Notes under the pieces: model-generated
What the model saw: the letters and a program-made list of their open reading frames with translations, nothing else
The model's database searches: none
What the model was told of the DNA's origin: nothing
Program-made: the position numbers and the translations under genes
NCBI GenBank assembly: GCA_037176885.1
Contig: JAWWNJ010000088.1
Location: forward strand, 248,001-312,000
Length of the DNA: 64,000 nt
Direction: 5' to 3'
From: Favolaschia claudopus
Taxonomy: Eukaryota > Basidiomycota > Agaricomycetes > Agaricales > Mycenaceae
Shown here: positions 1 through 11,032 of the stretch, one piece after another
Position numbering within the stretch: position 1 is the first letter of the stretch
Layout of the letters: each line of letters begins with the position of its first letter

Positions 1-102
1 ACGCCGTCCCCGGTCATGGAGTTGCTGAATCCAAATATAATTGTCATCGTTCGAGGCGAGGACTCGGAGGAGGAACAAACCCAAATATTAGAGCGTTGAG
101 AG

Positions 103-109
103 TATAAAG
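103..109 (+). promoter_or_regulatory. TATA-box-like element
   Basis: A TATAAAG sequence lies 66 bp upstream of the ATG at 169 of the small secreted protein gene. The distance suits a basidiomycete core promoter. No other regulatory motif is evident in the first 168 bases. Confidence 0.5.
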
Positions 110-168
110 AGGGGGAGAGTGCGCTGGACAAAGGCAAGTCACTCACAAGTTCGACTCCTGCTACTGAA

Positions 169-791
169 ATGAAGTTCACCGCTGCTTTCCTCACTCTCAT
201 TCCCTTCGTCGCGGCGATGCCGTCTGTCCTCGAGCGTTCGGCGAACGCGACGGACACTGGCACCACCCAAGAGGTAGCGCTCTCTTGCTGTCCCTTATAA
301 GTCTTTGCTCATCTTGAATCATACTTACAGCTCGTCGGCCGCACTCAAGGCAACGTGTAAGCCGAGTGGATCCCAGCTGTGATTACTCGTTGACCCCCCG
401 TCCCCAGCTTCGTCTGCGTCGACGCGGGATTCAACCCCCCCTGCCAAACGTTCCACGGTGCCAGTGGACAATGCGTCAACTTCCCCGCCGAATTCAATGA
501 CGACATCACCGCCGTCGGACCTGACTCTGGCCAGGACTGCTTCTTCTTCATGTACGCCGCCGTGCTGTGGACAAAACTTGAGCGAGGCTTACTGGATTGC
601 ATTTGTTCAGCGACGGCAACTGCGGGACCCCGCAGTTGGGACCGATTCGCAGCCCGGGGATCGCCAACTTGAATGTCGACGCCACTGTCGCGTTCAACGA
701 CCACATCTCTTCGTTCAAGTGAGCACCTACGTTGAAAATCCATTTGTTCCTCTTTTGACTTCGGGGGATGATTAGGTGCTTCTTCGGGTGA
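169..791 (+). CDS. Small secreted cysteine-containing protein (crystallin-like pattern)
   Basis: I read five exons: 169-273, 331-356, 408-551, 611-718 and 776-791, joined by GT-AG introns of 51-59 nt. They give an unbroken 132-residue protein. It begins with a hydrophobic signal peptide (MKFTAAFLTLIPFVAA, residues 1-16). The mature part has six cysteines, with motifs GQCVNFPAEFNDDITAVGPD and DGNCG, and ends in SSFKCFFG. The arrangement of Cys, FND/DIT and the closing SSFKC resembles small fungal secreted proteins with a beta/gamma-crystallin-like pattern; this is recognition by eye, not a search. It is probably extracellular; the function is unknown. The exon model rests on reading frame and splice consensus, since single-frame ORFs here are all broken by introns. 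No partner gene is evident. Confidence 0.72.
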
Positions 792-1496
792 AGTAATAAC
801 TCGAGCTAAGGTGGCCGCGTAGTAGCTTCATTCAGGATGATCTTGAAGACTTGGTCATCTTTCTAGTCTCGTAGATAACCTTGCTGCACGTGAGCCTGTA
901 TTTTTGTTTGATTTCGAAGGTATCATCGTCAATGGAGTAAATTGTTTGCTGTGAACTGGCTGAGCCTGTGCTGGAGTTGTAACAAACGACGAGTCTTGCG
1001 ATGAATACCCGATTTGAGCTCGATTAAGGAGGAAATTTGTAGTGATCCAAGCTTGAAATCCTAACCGAGCCCGAGGTGAGACTGTTAATCCAGCCGCCGG
1101 CCTAAGATCTCCTCTATCCGGTTGAGAACTGAGTTGAACTTGAGGCAACAAAGCGGGAGGAAAGCGATACGTATCAGTAATAGACACGGAACCGACTACA
1201 AAAAATTCAAAGTTCCAAAGCCTGTTAAAGCGGGGCGCTGTACATACACTGGACGACAGGGGCCAAGATTGACCAGAAATGCGAGGACGATACCCCTAAT
1301 ACATGAAATCGAATTCGAATTGTCAGTATGTGTCTGGACACCACGACGAAAGAAAGGACGGACCAATTGGTCTCTATTCAGTATGTACATGCATTCACAT
1401 TTCAAATCTCCAAGAAACTCAAGAAAACACCTCCCAACCTGCCCACTCATTCCCTTTCCCTTCCTCGACTCACCCTTTTACCATTGTTTTTCCCAT
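792..1496. other. Intergenic, convergent 3' region
   Basis: This stretch separates the 3' ends of the secreted protein gene and the minus-strand F-box gene. The open frames in it are short and without recognisable domains. I see no repeat or RNA gene. Confidence 0.5.
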
Positions 1497-3228
1497 CTAA
1501 ATATAATCCAACTCCCCTAGAACCCCGCCAACATCCGTATACTGCCTCCCCCGCCCCAACTCACCCCTTACCCACGCACGCATCTCCCGGGGAACGTACG
1601 CGTTCCACTTACTATCCGCACTAGCATCCCAGCGCTGCCATTGGACGAATGCTGCGAAGCGGGCGCTGAGGAGGAGGGGGAAGGTCTGCGTGAGCGGGGT
1701 GGAGAGGAGGTCGCGCTGGAGTTGAAGGTCCCAGAGGTGGGGGTTGGCGCGGATGGATGTCGAGGAAGAGGGAGGGGGAGAGTGAGAGAATTCCAGGCGC
1801 AGTTCGCGGAGAGGGAGTGGATGGGCGGAGGGGGAGGGCGGAGGCCATTTGGTGCATAGGTCGGTGATCGCCTGGGGATTCAGAGTTCAATTTCAGTACG
1901 AAGAAATGAAAGATAGATAAAACGCACATCACGGAACTGCTCCGTCGTTGCCACAACACCACCCGTCTCAAAATTCGGATGATCATAAACCAACACAAGT
2001 ACCCTCAACCCTCTGAAATGCTTGAACAAAGGAAGCGCGAAATACAGATGTTGAGGGACCTGCAGCTCCGTGAGGGAATCCGCAATCGGCAAAAGAAATG
2101 CGACGTCTTTCACGGTCAGGGTGGGGAGGGTGGGGAAGTGCAAGATATCGGCAGTGACACCAGCAGCGTCTTGGAAATATTTAGCCTCCGTCCCTGTGAG
2201 GGCTAGTTTCTGCAACGCACGCCCTCCCCCGGCGCTGAACGACGAGAGTAAACAGCTCGGGATGCTCAGCGCAGTGAGATCATGCAGCGCCATCGCATCC
2301 AACGAAAGTGAACCCGCCGCACCGCCGCCGAGTTTAAGCACGACGTTCGCGATGGTGAGGTCTGTGATGCTCGGGCTTTTGTTCAGGAAGTTGATTAGGG
2401 CGGGTAGGTCTTCGACGTTGTGCAGTTCTAGCACACGGAGATATGGGTGTTTGCGTTTTAGGAAGTACAGGCCGAAAGGCCAGGTGTCGGTTTTGAAGGT
2501 GGAGAGGTTGCGGAGGGGGATGGCGGAGGGTGGGAAGTATGATGATGACGATGACGAGGGAGAGAAGAATTCGAGGGTGTGGAGGGTGAGGGAGGAGAGG
2601 CCGACGAGTTGGTGTTTGGTTAGTTCATCGTCATCGAGAGTGCAGGAACGGAGACGGAGGGTTTTCAAGGTTTGTTTTGCTTTGACGACGGTAGAGAGGA
2701 GGGTACGGCTGATGGGCGTATACTCGATGGTCATCGTCTCCACGTTGGGCATCAACCGCACCGCTCGCGCGTCCCGCTCCAAGAACGCTGAGGCAAATGG
2801 GACTCGCGCGCGGTCCGACGACCAATCTCTGAACGTGCATTCTCGAACGAATGGAGCGATGTCGGCGGCAAATTGCGCCTCTTCTCCTTGCTCGGCAGAA
2901 GAATGAGCAGACTGCAATAAGAGCTTGCAGAAGCGGCCGTAGGTCGTGTTGGGTTGTTGGCCAGAGAATTCGAGGGCACGGTATATGCGGGAGATGGAGA
3001 CAGCGGAGAAGAAGCGGCAGACACGGGCCAGGTCGGAGAGAATGCGCATGGAGTCTGCGGGGCTGGTTTTGTCGGAGGGTTCGATGTAGGAGTAGATTTC
3101 AAGGTACACTTCGTGGGGGATTGGTGAGAGGAATCGTGAGCCGATTCGCCGCGTTGGTGCTTGCGAAAGTTAGTTAATATGTGTCCTAAAGACTGAGAGA
3201 TTGTGAACTTACTTGTCCATTCAAACAT
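1497..3228 (-). CDS. F-box domain protein
   Basis: Three exons on the minus strand (3213-3228, 1928-3159, 1497-1871) join in frame to 540 codons plus stop. The tiny first exon encodes MFEWT. The second opens with a fungal F-box-like stretch, FLSPIPHEVYLEIYSYIEP, followed by a second helix around DLARVCRFFSAVSISRIYRA, as in the many Agaricomycete F-box proteins. The long central part is leucine-rich and irregular, as expected for substrate-recognition repeats of SCF ubiquitin-ligase adaptors. The last exon continues FRDAITDLCTKW and ends in GVLGELDYI. A predicted partner is Skp1; the target cannot be inferred. Introns are 53 and 56 nt with consensus GTAAGT and GTGCGT donors. Many such genes are lineage-specific and fast evolving, so a one-to-one orthologue is not expected. 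Confidence 0.75.
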
Positions 3229-5175
3229 GGCTCGTATGACGATCGAATAACGCGCAATTTCGAGTGAGAAAAGTAAAAATCTCTGGAGCACTGGAGGGCC
3301 GCAATTGCGTTCAGTATTCGCTGTAGTATGCGCTTCTACACGCTACCAGCGGTGTTCCAATGAGTTAAAAAGATGCTTTGAGCACATATAGTAACAATCC
3401 GGCGGTATTTCGCGTCCAGAGTGGGTGATCGCCCTCTAATGACGCGACTTTGAGCAGGTTCGGGCAAGGTTCGGGCAAAGGAGGTCATGTCACAGACCGT
3501 GATCATTGTCACACATAGTCACTCACTGTGACAGGGTGACTCGAACAACTGGTCCTACCAATTCTCCACTGGCTCTAGCTCGATGCTACTTTCTCCTTGG
3601 TTAACACAGTTCGAAAGTTTGAAAAGTACAAAGCAGCTTGCCGTGAAGCGACTGGTTTCTTATGCGGGTGATACGGCAATTTGCCGCTCATGACCCGTCG
3701 TAATGGGCAATGGAAGACTACTGGAAGACTCGGTGGCTATCCTTCCATTTCAAGATGGTCCAGATGAGCGCCACACACGGATGGGGACCCTTGGAGAGCA
3801 CCTGGGTGCTGGGCAAACCAGGACGAAGGAAAGAATGTGCACTTCTGGAGCATTCTGAAGCGGCGGCAAGCGCTCGCGGCTTCATGCAGCAAGATGAACT
3901 CTTTCCTCGTCAGCGTCTCATCACGCACGAAGCTTTGGATGATTTCTGCATACAGTTCTATGTTCGTCCTCTCCACTTCCTCCCAAGCTGACCGACTAAT
4001 TGAATACAAATACTTTCAAGCGTATCGAGTCATGTACGAAGTCCGGCCGTCCAATCCTACTTGATTTCTTGCAATTGGCTCTGTTATCTCCGTCACCGGG
4101 CTCTTTCTCCCCGCTGTCCTCCCTCGCACAAGTCGCGTATCGAGTCCCAAATTTCTCAAGTCCCGAAAGGGAAATTGTAATATTTTCTTGCCATAGCCAC
4201 CCCGTCGCCAATTTCGAGATACGTGCCTCGTTCCCGTCATTTTCGTGCACATGTACGAGAAGTAACCCGCTGGTATCTGCTGGTATGCGGTTGACAATAT
4301 CCTGATGTCTGTCAATTTGTCCTCGCCCCAACCGTCCACCGGCCCCGAAGAGATGTCTGTGTGCGATCCAATCAGACGATTCGCCCTCCCCAGTCGTCCA
4401 GCTTGGACCAGACTCCCCAGTTTGGAACGGTATCTTCGTCACTCACTCCTCTTCGACCTCCACGATAAGCGCCATGAGCTCACTCGTAGGCGCTGAGACC
4501 TGGGAAGTTGGCATGCAAACGACTTTATCTGACGGACGGCGTCTCTGGACATGGTAATGCAGTGGGGGCACTCTTCCGAGGCCTCACATCACACGACCCG
4601 GCCGATTCTCCCCCGGTCGCTCCTGTCGTTTTTAGCTTTCACGTCTGTCTGTCGAGAAAGGCTTGGGATTCGTTGCGTTGGTGCTCGTGTGCCATAACAC
4701 GATGAAACGGGCGAAATTCATTCAGGGTTACACACATAAGGTGTGCGGTATTCCATCTCAAGCCGAAATAGCCACTGATAATTTCATAATTGCCCAGCGC
4801 TAGCGCAGCGCTACTCGCTCGACCCCATCCGTCAACGCGAGTCTGGAGCAATCTACCACCCTCCCACCCACAAAATTAACCACATCGTGTGAACCCGTTG
4901 AGCGCTACAATCCCGGGCTAGACGAAATTTTGGCGCCAGCGGGCGGCTATGGGGGTCCACGAAGGGCTTCTGCATAACCCTGAATAGCTCTTCTACGGCA
5001 CAGACTCTGTCTGCTACAGCTTTCCGCACAGCACCCGTGGATAATTCGCGGTCTCTGCGCGACTATTTCTTCTCACAATATCTCATCGCAAACCCTCTTT
5101 TCTCTTCCCCACAAGTGACCCACTTAACCTGCATACACCCTCCCCTCCACAACGGACTTTTCCACCCTCACGACA
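3229..5175. other. Long intergenic region, possible decayed gene
   Basis: No confident gene is present. The longest open frame is 3996-4442 on the minus strand (148 codons). With an upstream start at about 4475 it could be read as MALIVEVEE followed by an intron, but no domain is recognisable and the frame is not supported by other signals. A second minus-strand stretch (4639-4851) has a protein-like composition yet no link to it. These may be remnants. The last 150 bases are the pyrimidine-rich promoter and leader of the fusion gene that starts at 5176. Confidence 0.4.
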
Positions 5176-7248
5176 ATGACCTCTACACCTCCAACTATCT
5201 CGCCCGCCCGCAAACCGACCATTATCGGCGTCTCCGGCTGCGGTAAATCACACCTCCTCAATCACCTCACAAACGCCTTCTCCCAGCTTGGCGAAGACGA
5301 CATGACATTCATTGAAGGCTCCACCATCCTCTCCGCCCTCGTCCCCGGCGGTCTCCCCGCCTTCAAGCTGCTTCCCGACCCCGCCAAGCACGAGTGGCGC
5401 GAAAAAGCCATCACGCACATCCAGGACGAATGCGCGAAGAGCGGGAAGACCGGGGTCGTTGCGGGGCATTTCATGTTCTGGGAAACGGAAACGGACGACG
5501 AATCCGCCCCATCGGGTGTCTGGACGCAGGGAGACGCGTCGGTCTTCACGCACATCATTTACCTCGACGTCCCCCCGCCCCTCGTCGTCGAGCGGCGCGC
5601 GCAGGACGCCCAGAGACGTCGCCCAGCCCTGTCGGAGGCGCATATCCAGAGGTGGCAAGTCCGCGAACGCGAAGAGCTTCGACGCGTCTGTCTGCACAAC
5701 AAAATCATCTTCACGACCGCCGCACCGCAGGCCGACCCCATCGAGAGCTTCATCCGCGCCATCCAGCACAGCTCTGAAGTGTCTAACATCTCCCGCGTGC
5801 AGGCGCGGCTGGACGAGGTCGTCGCCGAGTCCGCTTGCGACGGCATGCGCAGGGACGCGATGTTGGTCTTCGACGGGGACAAGACCCTAATCGCCGGGGA
5901 TACGGGGAAGCTCTTCTGGGAGCTCGCGTTCCCCGGTGACGACGACCCGCTGACGGAGGTATTCAGCAGTCCCCTCGGGTACACCTATACCGCATTCCTC
6001 CAAGCGGCGTTCCTCTACTCCGCACTTGACCCCGCAAAATTCGATCAATACTGCGAAGAAGTCGTTTCGCTGTTGTCTATCCGGCCGGAGATGCTTTTGC
6101 TGCTACGAGAGGCTGCGGAGCGCCGCGTCCCCGCGCTCGTCGTCACCTGCGGCGTGTGTGTCATCTGGGAGAAGATTCTCCTGAAGGCGGGGTTGGCGGG
6201 GACGGTCAAAGTGATCGCTGGTGGACGCGCTCAAGACGAGCTTGTCGTCACAGCTCAGACGAAACGCCAGCTCGTCACGCGTCTGCAAACCACGCATCGC
6301 TGCTACGTCGTGGCGTTTGGGGATAGCACGCTGGATCTGCCGATGCTGAAGGCGGCTGGGCGGGCGGTGGTGGTGGTAGGGGAGGAGAAGACGAGGAGCC
6401 GGTCGATGGAGGCGGCGTTGACGGACGCGGTGGTCAATGAGGGGTTGGAGGCGGAGCAGTGGGTGTTCCCCGATGGTGCGCTTCCGAGGCTTGCGCATCA
6501 TTTGGAGATGCTCCCTGTCTTCCGCAGCAGTAGCTTTCTGGACTCGACTATCCGCCTCGCAAGCCGCCACCGCGTTCTACACGCCACGCACGAATCTGAC
6601 GCGAAACTGCTCATGACGCCCATGCGCAATGCACACGTCTCCGGCCTCGCGCTCCAGCAAACGCATGCGGACGTGGGGTGGCACCTCACCACGACACTGC
6701 TACCTAAACTCGTCGGTCTGGATCAGACGGCAATCCCACACGTACAGGGCGGGCAGACGGCGGGATATCGCATCCGCGGTGAGGAGAAGATGGTGGTGGT
6801 GGCGCTGATGCGGGGCGGGGAGCCGATGGCGAGGGGGGTGTGGAGGGCAGTGCCGGGTGCGATGTTGTGAGCTCCCTCCTTCAAAGGTCTTTACTTGCTT
6901 TTGACTGATCTGAGTTCCAGTGTACACGCGAAGAAACCGGAAGAGCTCATGCCTGATCATCTAGTGCATCGGGAAACTGTCCTCCTCGTTGACTCGGTCG
7001 TCAATAGCGGCAAGTCTGTGCAAGACTTCGTTCAGCGCATCCGTGACGTGAATTCATCCATTCGCGTTGTCATCGTTACCGGAGTGATTCAGAGCGGGAC
7101 TTTAGAGAGCGGGGGCGTGCTTGGTGAGATCTTGGTGGAAGATGAGAACGTTGGGGTTGTGGCTTTGCGGGTGTCGGAGAACAAGTATACTGGAAAAGGT
7201 GGGAGTGATACCGGACATCGGCTTTTCAATAGTACGCATCTTGACTGA
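5176..7248 (+). CDS. P-loop kinase / HAD phosphatase / uracil phosphoribosyltransferase fusion
   Basis: Two exons (5176-6866 and 6921-7248) give 672 residues. Domain 1 (about 15-190) is a P-loop kinase-like ATPase with Walker A GVSGCGKS at residues 18-25. Domain 2 (about 228-410) is a HAD hydrolase of the phosphoserine-phosphatase type: motif I FDGDKT near residue 233 and motif IV FGDSTLDLP near 380. Domain 3 (about 450-672) is a uracil phosphoribosyltransferase: the exon junction restores GAMFVHAKKPEEL, the PRPP loop is LLVDSVVNSGKS near 587, and the protein ends in LFNSTHLD, close to the usual fungal UPRT ending. The expected role is cytosolic pyrimidine salvage (uracil plus PRPP to UMP) coupled to two unexplored phosphate-handling activities. 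The intron lies between the catalytic core and the PRPP loop. Similar three-domain fusions exist in fungi, but the reactions of the first two domains are not known to me. Confidence 0.85.
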
Positions 7249-7729
7249 CGGACGGACCGTCTTGACCCTACGACTTCTGTATGTCTGTAGACCTCTTTGA
7301 ACACCAGATCTGTCGGTTGCTCGTCGTTTGACGCAACGAAGAGCAGAAATGAGGGAGAGTCGGGAAGACGTGACGCGAGCGTGACTGTCACTCTTGCGCC
7401 TGCTTTCCGCCACATCCTCCGACTCTCCCGCCGTTTCTTTCACCCACCCATCCGCTTACCCTCTCGCTTAGTCGTTAGTGCTTGGCTGTTGTCCGAAAAG
7501 TGGTTCTTCAGGCCGATTCGAGCCCCCCAGAAAGTGGTTTTTGAGGCCAAATCCGAGAGATTTTCGGACAACCCGTTGGTGGAGCTTCCAGCGGCCTCGA
7601 TGACTCTTGACGCATTGGAGCGCATCAAGTACTCGAAAGTTTTAATGAAAGAATAAGGCTGCCTGCCTGGTACGTACGTATGGGCGCTTGGTACTTTTAG
7701 CAGCCGAATAAAAACAGACGCCCACGCCA
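7249..7729 (+). other. Intergenic spacer
   Basis: This spacer lies between two genes on the same strand. It holds an open frame of 119 codons (7297-7656) without recognisable features. I regard it as the 3' UTR of the fusion gene and the promoter of the CYTH gene. Confidence 0.45.
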
Positions 7730-8554
7730 ATGACCTCCCTCCTCCGCCCCCTCATCTCCAAAATCGAAGTCGAGCGTAAATTCATCCCGACGCGCCTTCT
7801 TCTTCAAGCTCTCAAGAACCCTCATCCCAAAAATCCACCTCCCCCTTCGATTTCGCGTATCCGGCCCGCCGGCCTCCAGTTCATACGAGACGTATACTAC
7901 GACCGCCAGGATCGGCTTTCAGCAAAAGGGCTCTGGGTGCGCGAGCGCAGCGTCGTCGGGAGCAGCAGCTCCTCTGCCGTGGTAACCTCGTCCTGGGAAG
8001 CCAAAGCGCGCGTAGGCGGCGATTACGTGGCATCGCAATTTCTCGAGGTCGAGGGTGTTGAGGGCGTCGAGCGGGAGTTGCAGCGTGTACTAGGCGCCAC
8101 TGAGCGTACGGTCAAAGTGCATCACATACACGAGCATCTGGACGTTTTGTGCGATTTGACGACACGTCGGATGTCGGGGGAATTGGAGGTGGAGTGGGGC
8201 GGCGGCATGGTGGGAAGGAATGGACTAAAAAGCCTCAACGTCGCGATTGATCAAGTCGTCGAGACTACCAGAGGGGATTTCGCCGCCGCTCGAGCTGCAT
8301 TGGAGAGCCGAGGTACTCAGGACGACGATGCGTTCTTCCACGAGATCGGCGAGCTCGAGGTGATGACGGAGGTCCACACGGAGGGCTCCGAGCAGGAGCA
8401 TGTGCACGAGACGCGTCGGAAGGAGGTCGCCTCTACCCTCGCCGAACAGCTTGACGAGTTCATGCGTGCGCATCCAACGCTGTTCCCTATGACGCCCCGG
8501 CCGCGCGGGAAATTGGTCGCTTATTTTGCATGGAGGGATGGGCAGCGTCGCTGA
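7730..8554 (+). CDS. CYTH-domain protein, thiamine-triphosphatase-like
   Basis: A single exon encodes 274 residues. Family signs are IEVERKF at residues 11-17 (the ExExK-type triphosphate-tunnel motif), VYYDRQDRLSAKGLWVRER at about 57-76, WEAKARVGGDY and FLEVEG in the centre, and GKLVAYFAWRD near the end, a characteristic closing strand. The pattern of short strands with alternating acidic and basic residues fits the CYTH tunnel fold, which hydrolyses triphosphate substrates such as thiamine triphosphate or inorganic triphosphate with a divalent metal. The ordering resembles eukaryotic ThTPase more than the adenylate-cyclase class. No signal peptide is seen, so it is probably cytosolic. It lies 481 bp downstream of the fusion gene on the same strand; a functional link is only conjecture. 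Confidence 0.8.
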   Translation: MTSLLRPLISKIEVERKFIPTRLLLQALKNPHPKNPPPPSISRIRPAGLQFIRDVYYDRQDRLSAKGLWVRERSVVGSSSSSAVVTSSWEAKARVGGDYVASQFLEVEGVEGVERELQRVLGATERTVKVHHIHEHLDVLCDLTTRRMSGELEVEWGGGMVGRNGLKSLNVAIDQVVETTRGDFAAARAALESRGTQDDDAFFHEIGELEVMTEVHTEGSEQEHVHETRRKEVASTLAEQLDEFMRAHPTLFPMTPRPRGKLVAYFAWRDGQRR

Positions 8555-9730
8555 TTCTCTGTTGCGCCTCCTCGGCGACTCAGGCGTCCGACTGCGACTC
8601 GAATCTCGACAGAATCTCCGCTCCCCGGTCTTTACTCGATATTTTCTCAAAAACGGACTGATGTAGGCAGGTAGATTTCTGACTGTGTGGCCTATCCGTA
8701 GTATCCAATCAACCATTTCCCCAACTTCAGTCGTACCTTACCTCAATCTCTCGCCGTTAGGGGTTCACTCATATCGGTTCGAGCAGTGGGCTGGCGATGC
8801 TGTTCTCCGCTGAGGGCTTTCGACCAATCCTCGATCTCGCAGCGTCTTTTTGCATCTTCCTGAGAGATTATGGCTGCCGTCTTCCACTTGGTGTTCCGGT
8901 CGCGCGAATCCAAGGCTTAGTAGTTCCCACTGCTGATTAGCGTCGAATGTGGAGAAGTCTTGGCAAGAACCCCAATGCATGTTGTCGAACATCGACAAAA
9001 GAAGCTGCGGAGCATTACAGGCTGTGCGCGTCTTACGAGGGTACCACCTTCAAAGCCCCCAGTTCCCTCCTTCCTATTGCGTGTATAAAAGCTGCCAGTT
9101 TCTAAGACAAAGGGAGGACATTTGCTGGGTGCGCCATATTATTTAGGGAAGTATAGCGGTCATTTTTTTCGCCTTTCAATAACATTCATTCTTGTCTTCT
9201 ATAGATTTCGTGACAGCTGGATCTAGCGATGACCGGGCAATCATTGCTTCGGAAAGTGTCCGTGGTTGATCAAGTGCTTTGACACATATAGATCACGTAG
9301 CATATTCTCACATCGAGGACCTCGTTTCCGAAGTGAACCCTCCTGGACATTTTTGCCTTATTCCTTTGCGTTGGAACATCTCCCGTACCGGCCAGTGCGT
9401 TGACTTGTCCGCAATTCTCTCACCAATAATCCATCTACTACTTATAGAGGCAACTACAGAAGCATAATTTAGGTCGCTCTAAGATCATTCATTTCTGCGA
9501 GTTTGCGAGGTTTTGCGTGCATCAAACACAGGCAGTAATTCTCCTAGCAAGTAGAAGCGCAGTAAAGTCCCGGGGCGTGTAACCTGTTTCCTTCTGAGGT
9601 AACGCCGTAACTAACTCATCTCCTCAGCACCATGCCTGCTCCAGTATAAAGCTGTTAAATGGGGTCGTTCGTTTCGTTCTTCAATTGCACCTCTTCATCA
9701 TCCCCTTGACATTTCTCTCTTTTGCTCTTC
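8555..9730. other. Intergenic region
   Basis: No coding potential beyond short random frames and no repeats seen. A TATAAA at 9645-9650, 81 bp before the next start codon, is the likely core promoter of the TVP38-like gene. Confidence 0.5.
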
Positions 9731-11032
9731 ATGTCTCATGAAACGACAGACGGCACGACTCTTATCGCGCTCAATCCGTACGGCAAGTCGAATCCAAGCG
9801 CGTTGAGCATCAACACCAAGATCGAACCGGTCAGTGTGGAGGTCTGTCCGCCCACACCCAGCCCCACTGAGGCCGAGTTCAACTATTTGCACAACGTCAA
9901 AGGCAGGAGAAATGTTATGCGCTGGATCCGTACGCTATCACTCCGTTCGTGAACAAAGATGCGACTGACATTCCTCGTGACAGGATACATCGTCCCCGCC
10001 CTCCTTGTCTTCACGGTCTTGATCTTGATATCAGTATTCAAAGACCAGATCGTGGACGGGCTCAAGCCATTCACGGACTGGATGCAGCAACATAATATTG
10101 CGGGTGCCGCGATCATAATCGCTGCGATGGTTATTGTCTCTTTTCCTCCCGTGAGTTATTTTCTTCATACAAACATACACGCACGAGCTATACACCAACC
10201 CGCCTTGCAGCTCCTGGGTCACGAAATCCTGACAGTCCTCTGTGGCGTGACGTATAATATCGGGGAAGCACTCCTCGTCGATACCTGTGTGACAATTCAT
10301 TCTGATGTATATCTTGTGCATGACTGACGAATTTCGTATACTCCAGTGGGCACCCTTGGAGGCGAAGTCGCGTGTTTCTTTGCGTTCAAATACGCGTGTA
10401 CCTCTCGCGGCAAGAAACTTGAAGCAAACAACATCGAGTACGGTGCTCTGGCGCACGTTGTGCGGCAGGGAGGATTGCTCATCGTGTTAGTGATGCGCTA
10501 CTCAGCTATCCCCGGGCACTGTACGTTGCTTTAGACTCTTCTCGTAAATTGCGACGCAACTAATATTAACCTCTTGCACCACTAGTGTCAACTCCCATGT
10601 TCTCCACCGTCGGTGTGCCTTCTCACATCTTCCTCGCTGCAGCAGTCCTTTCCGTCCCGAAATCATTCGTACCCGTGTACGTCGGCTGGTCCGCGCGTCC
10701 CGAGAACGACAGTAAATATTCCTCTCTTTTTACTGCTCGTCGACCTGATCTTTTATATTCGCAGACAGCCAAACGGCGAAAATCCTGTCCAAAGTCGTCT
10801 TGGCCACTTCCCTCTGCATCACGTTGGCGACGTACGTGGACTCTCTCTATCGACGATCTTCTTAACTCTGATGTTTATTTTTTATTTTCTGGAAAGATTG
10901 TACTGGATTTATCGCAAAATGGAACAGGCAAAGGAGGCTTATATCTACTCTCGGCGCAAGGCTAGGCAGGCGAAAGCAGCAAAGGGACCCGTTACCGTTG
11001 CGTTGAATGAAAGTGTGAATCCGCTGCCCTGA
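9731..11032 (+). CDS. TVP38/TMEM64 family membrane protein
   Basis: Seven exons (9731-9929, 9984-10150, 10211-10286, 10347-10520, 10586-10711, 10765-10831, 10897-11032) join to 314 residues. A polar N-terminus of about 65 residues leads into several hydrophobic segments: IVPALLVFTVLILISVF, IAGAAIIIAAMVIVSFPP, GHEILTVLCGVTYNIGEALL and others. Family-typical features are the GTLGGEVACFFAFKY stretch, RYSAIPGH with a conserved Arg before the re-entrant Pro-Gly, and a last transmembrane segment before a basic Lys/Arg-rich tail. These belong to the SNARE-associated Golgi/VTT (DedA, TVP38, TMEM64) superfamily, whose members act in Golgi and ER membranes and several of which scramble lipids. Chosen start: the first ATG in the open frame, 81 bp after a TATAAA. 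The tail is very charged (RRKARQAKAAKG). Confidence 0.82.

Noticed and set aside
3996..4442. 148-codon minus-strand frame as a gene
   Set aside because: No domain, no good upstream exon and no similarity to neighbours that I can see; kept only as a note in the intergenic entry.
5248..5890. Several long antisense and shifted frames inside the fusion gene
   Set aside because: They are shadows of a GC-rich coding sequence with clear domain support in frame 5176-6866.
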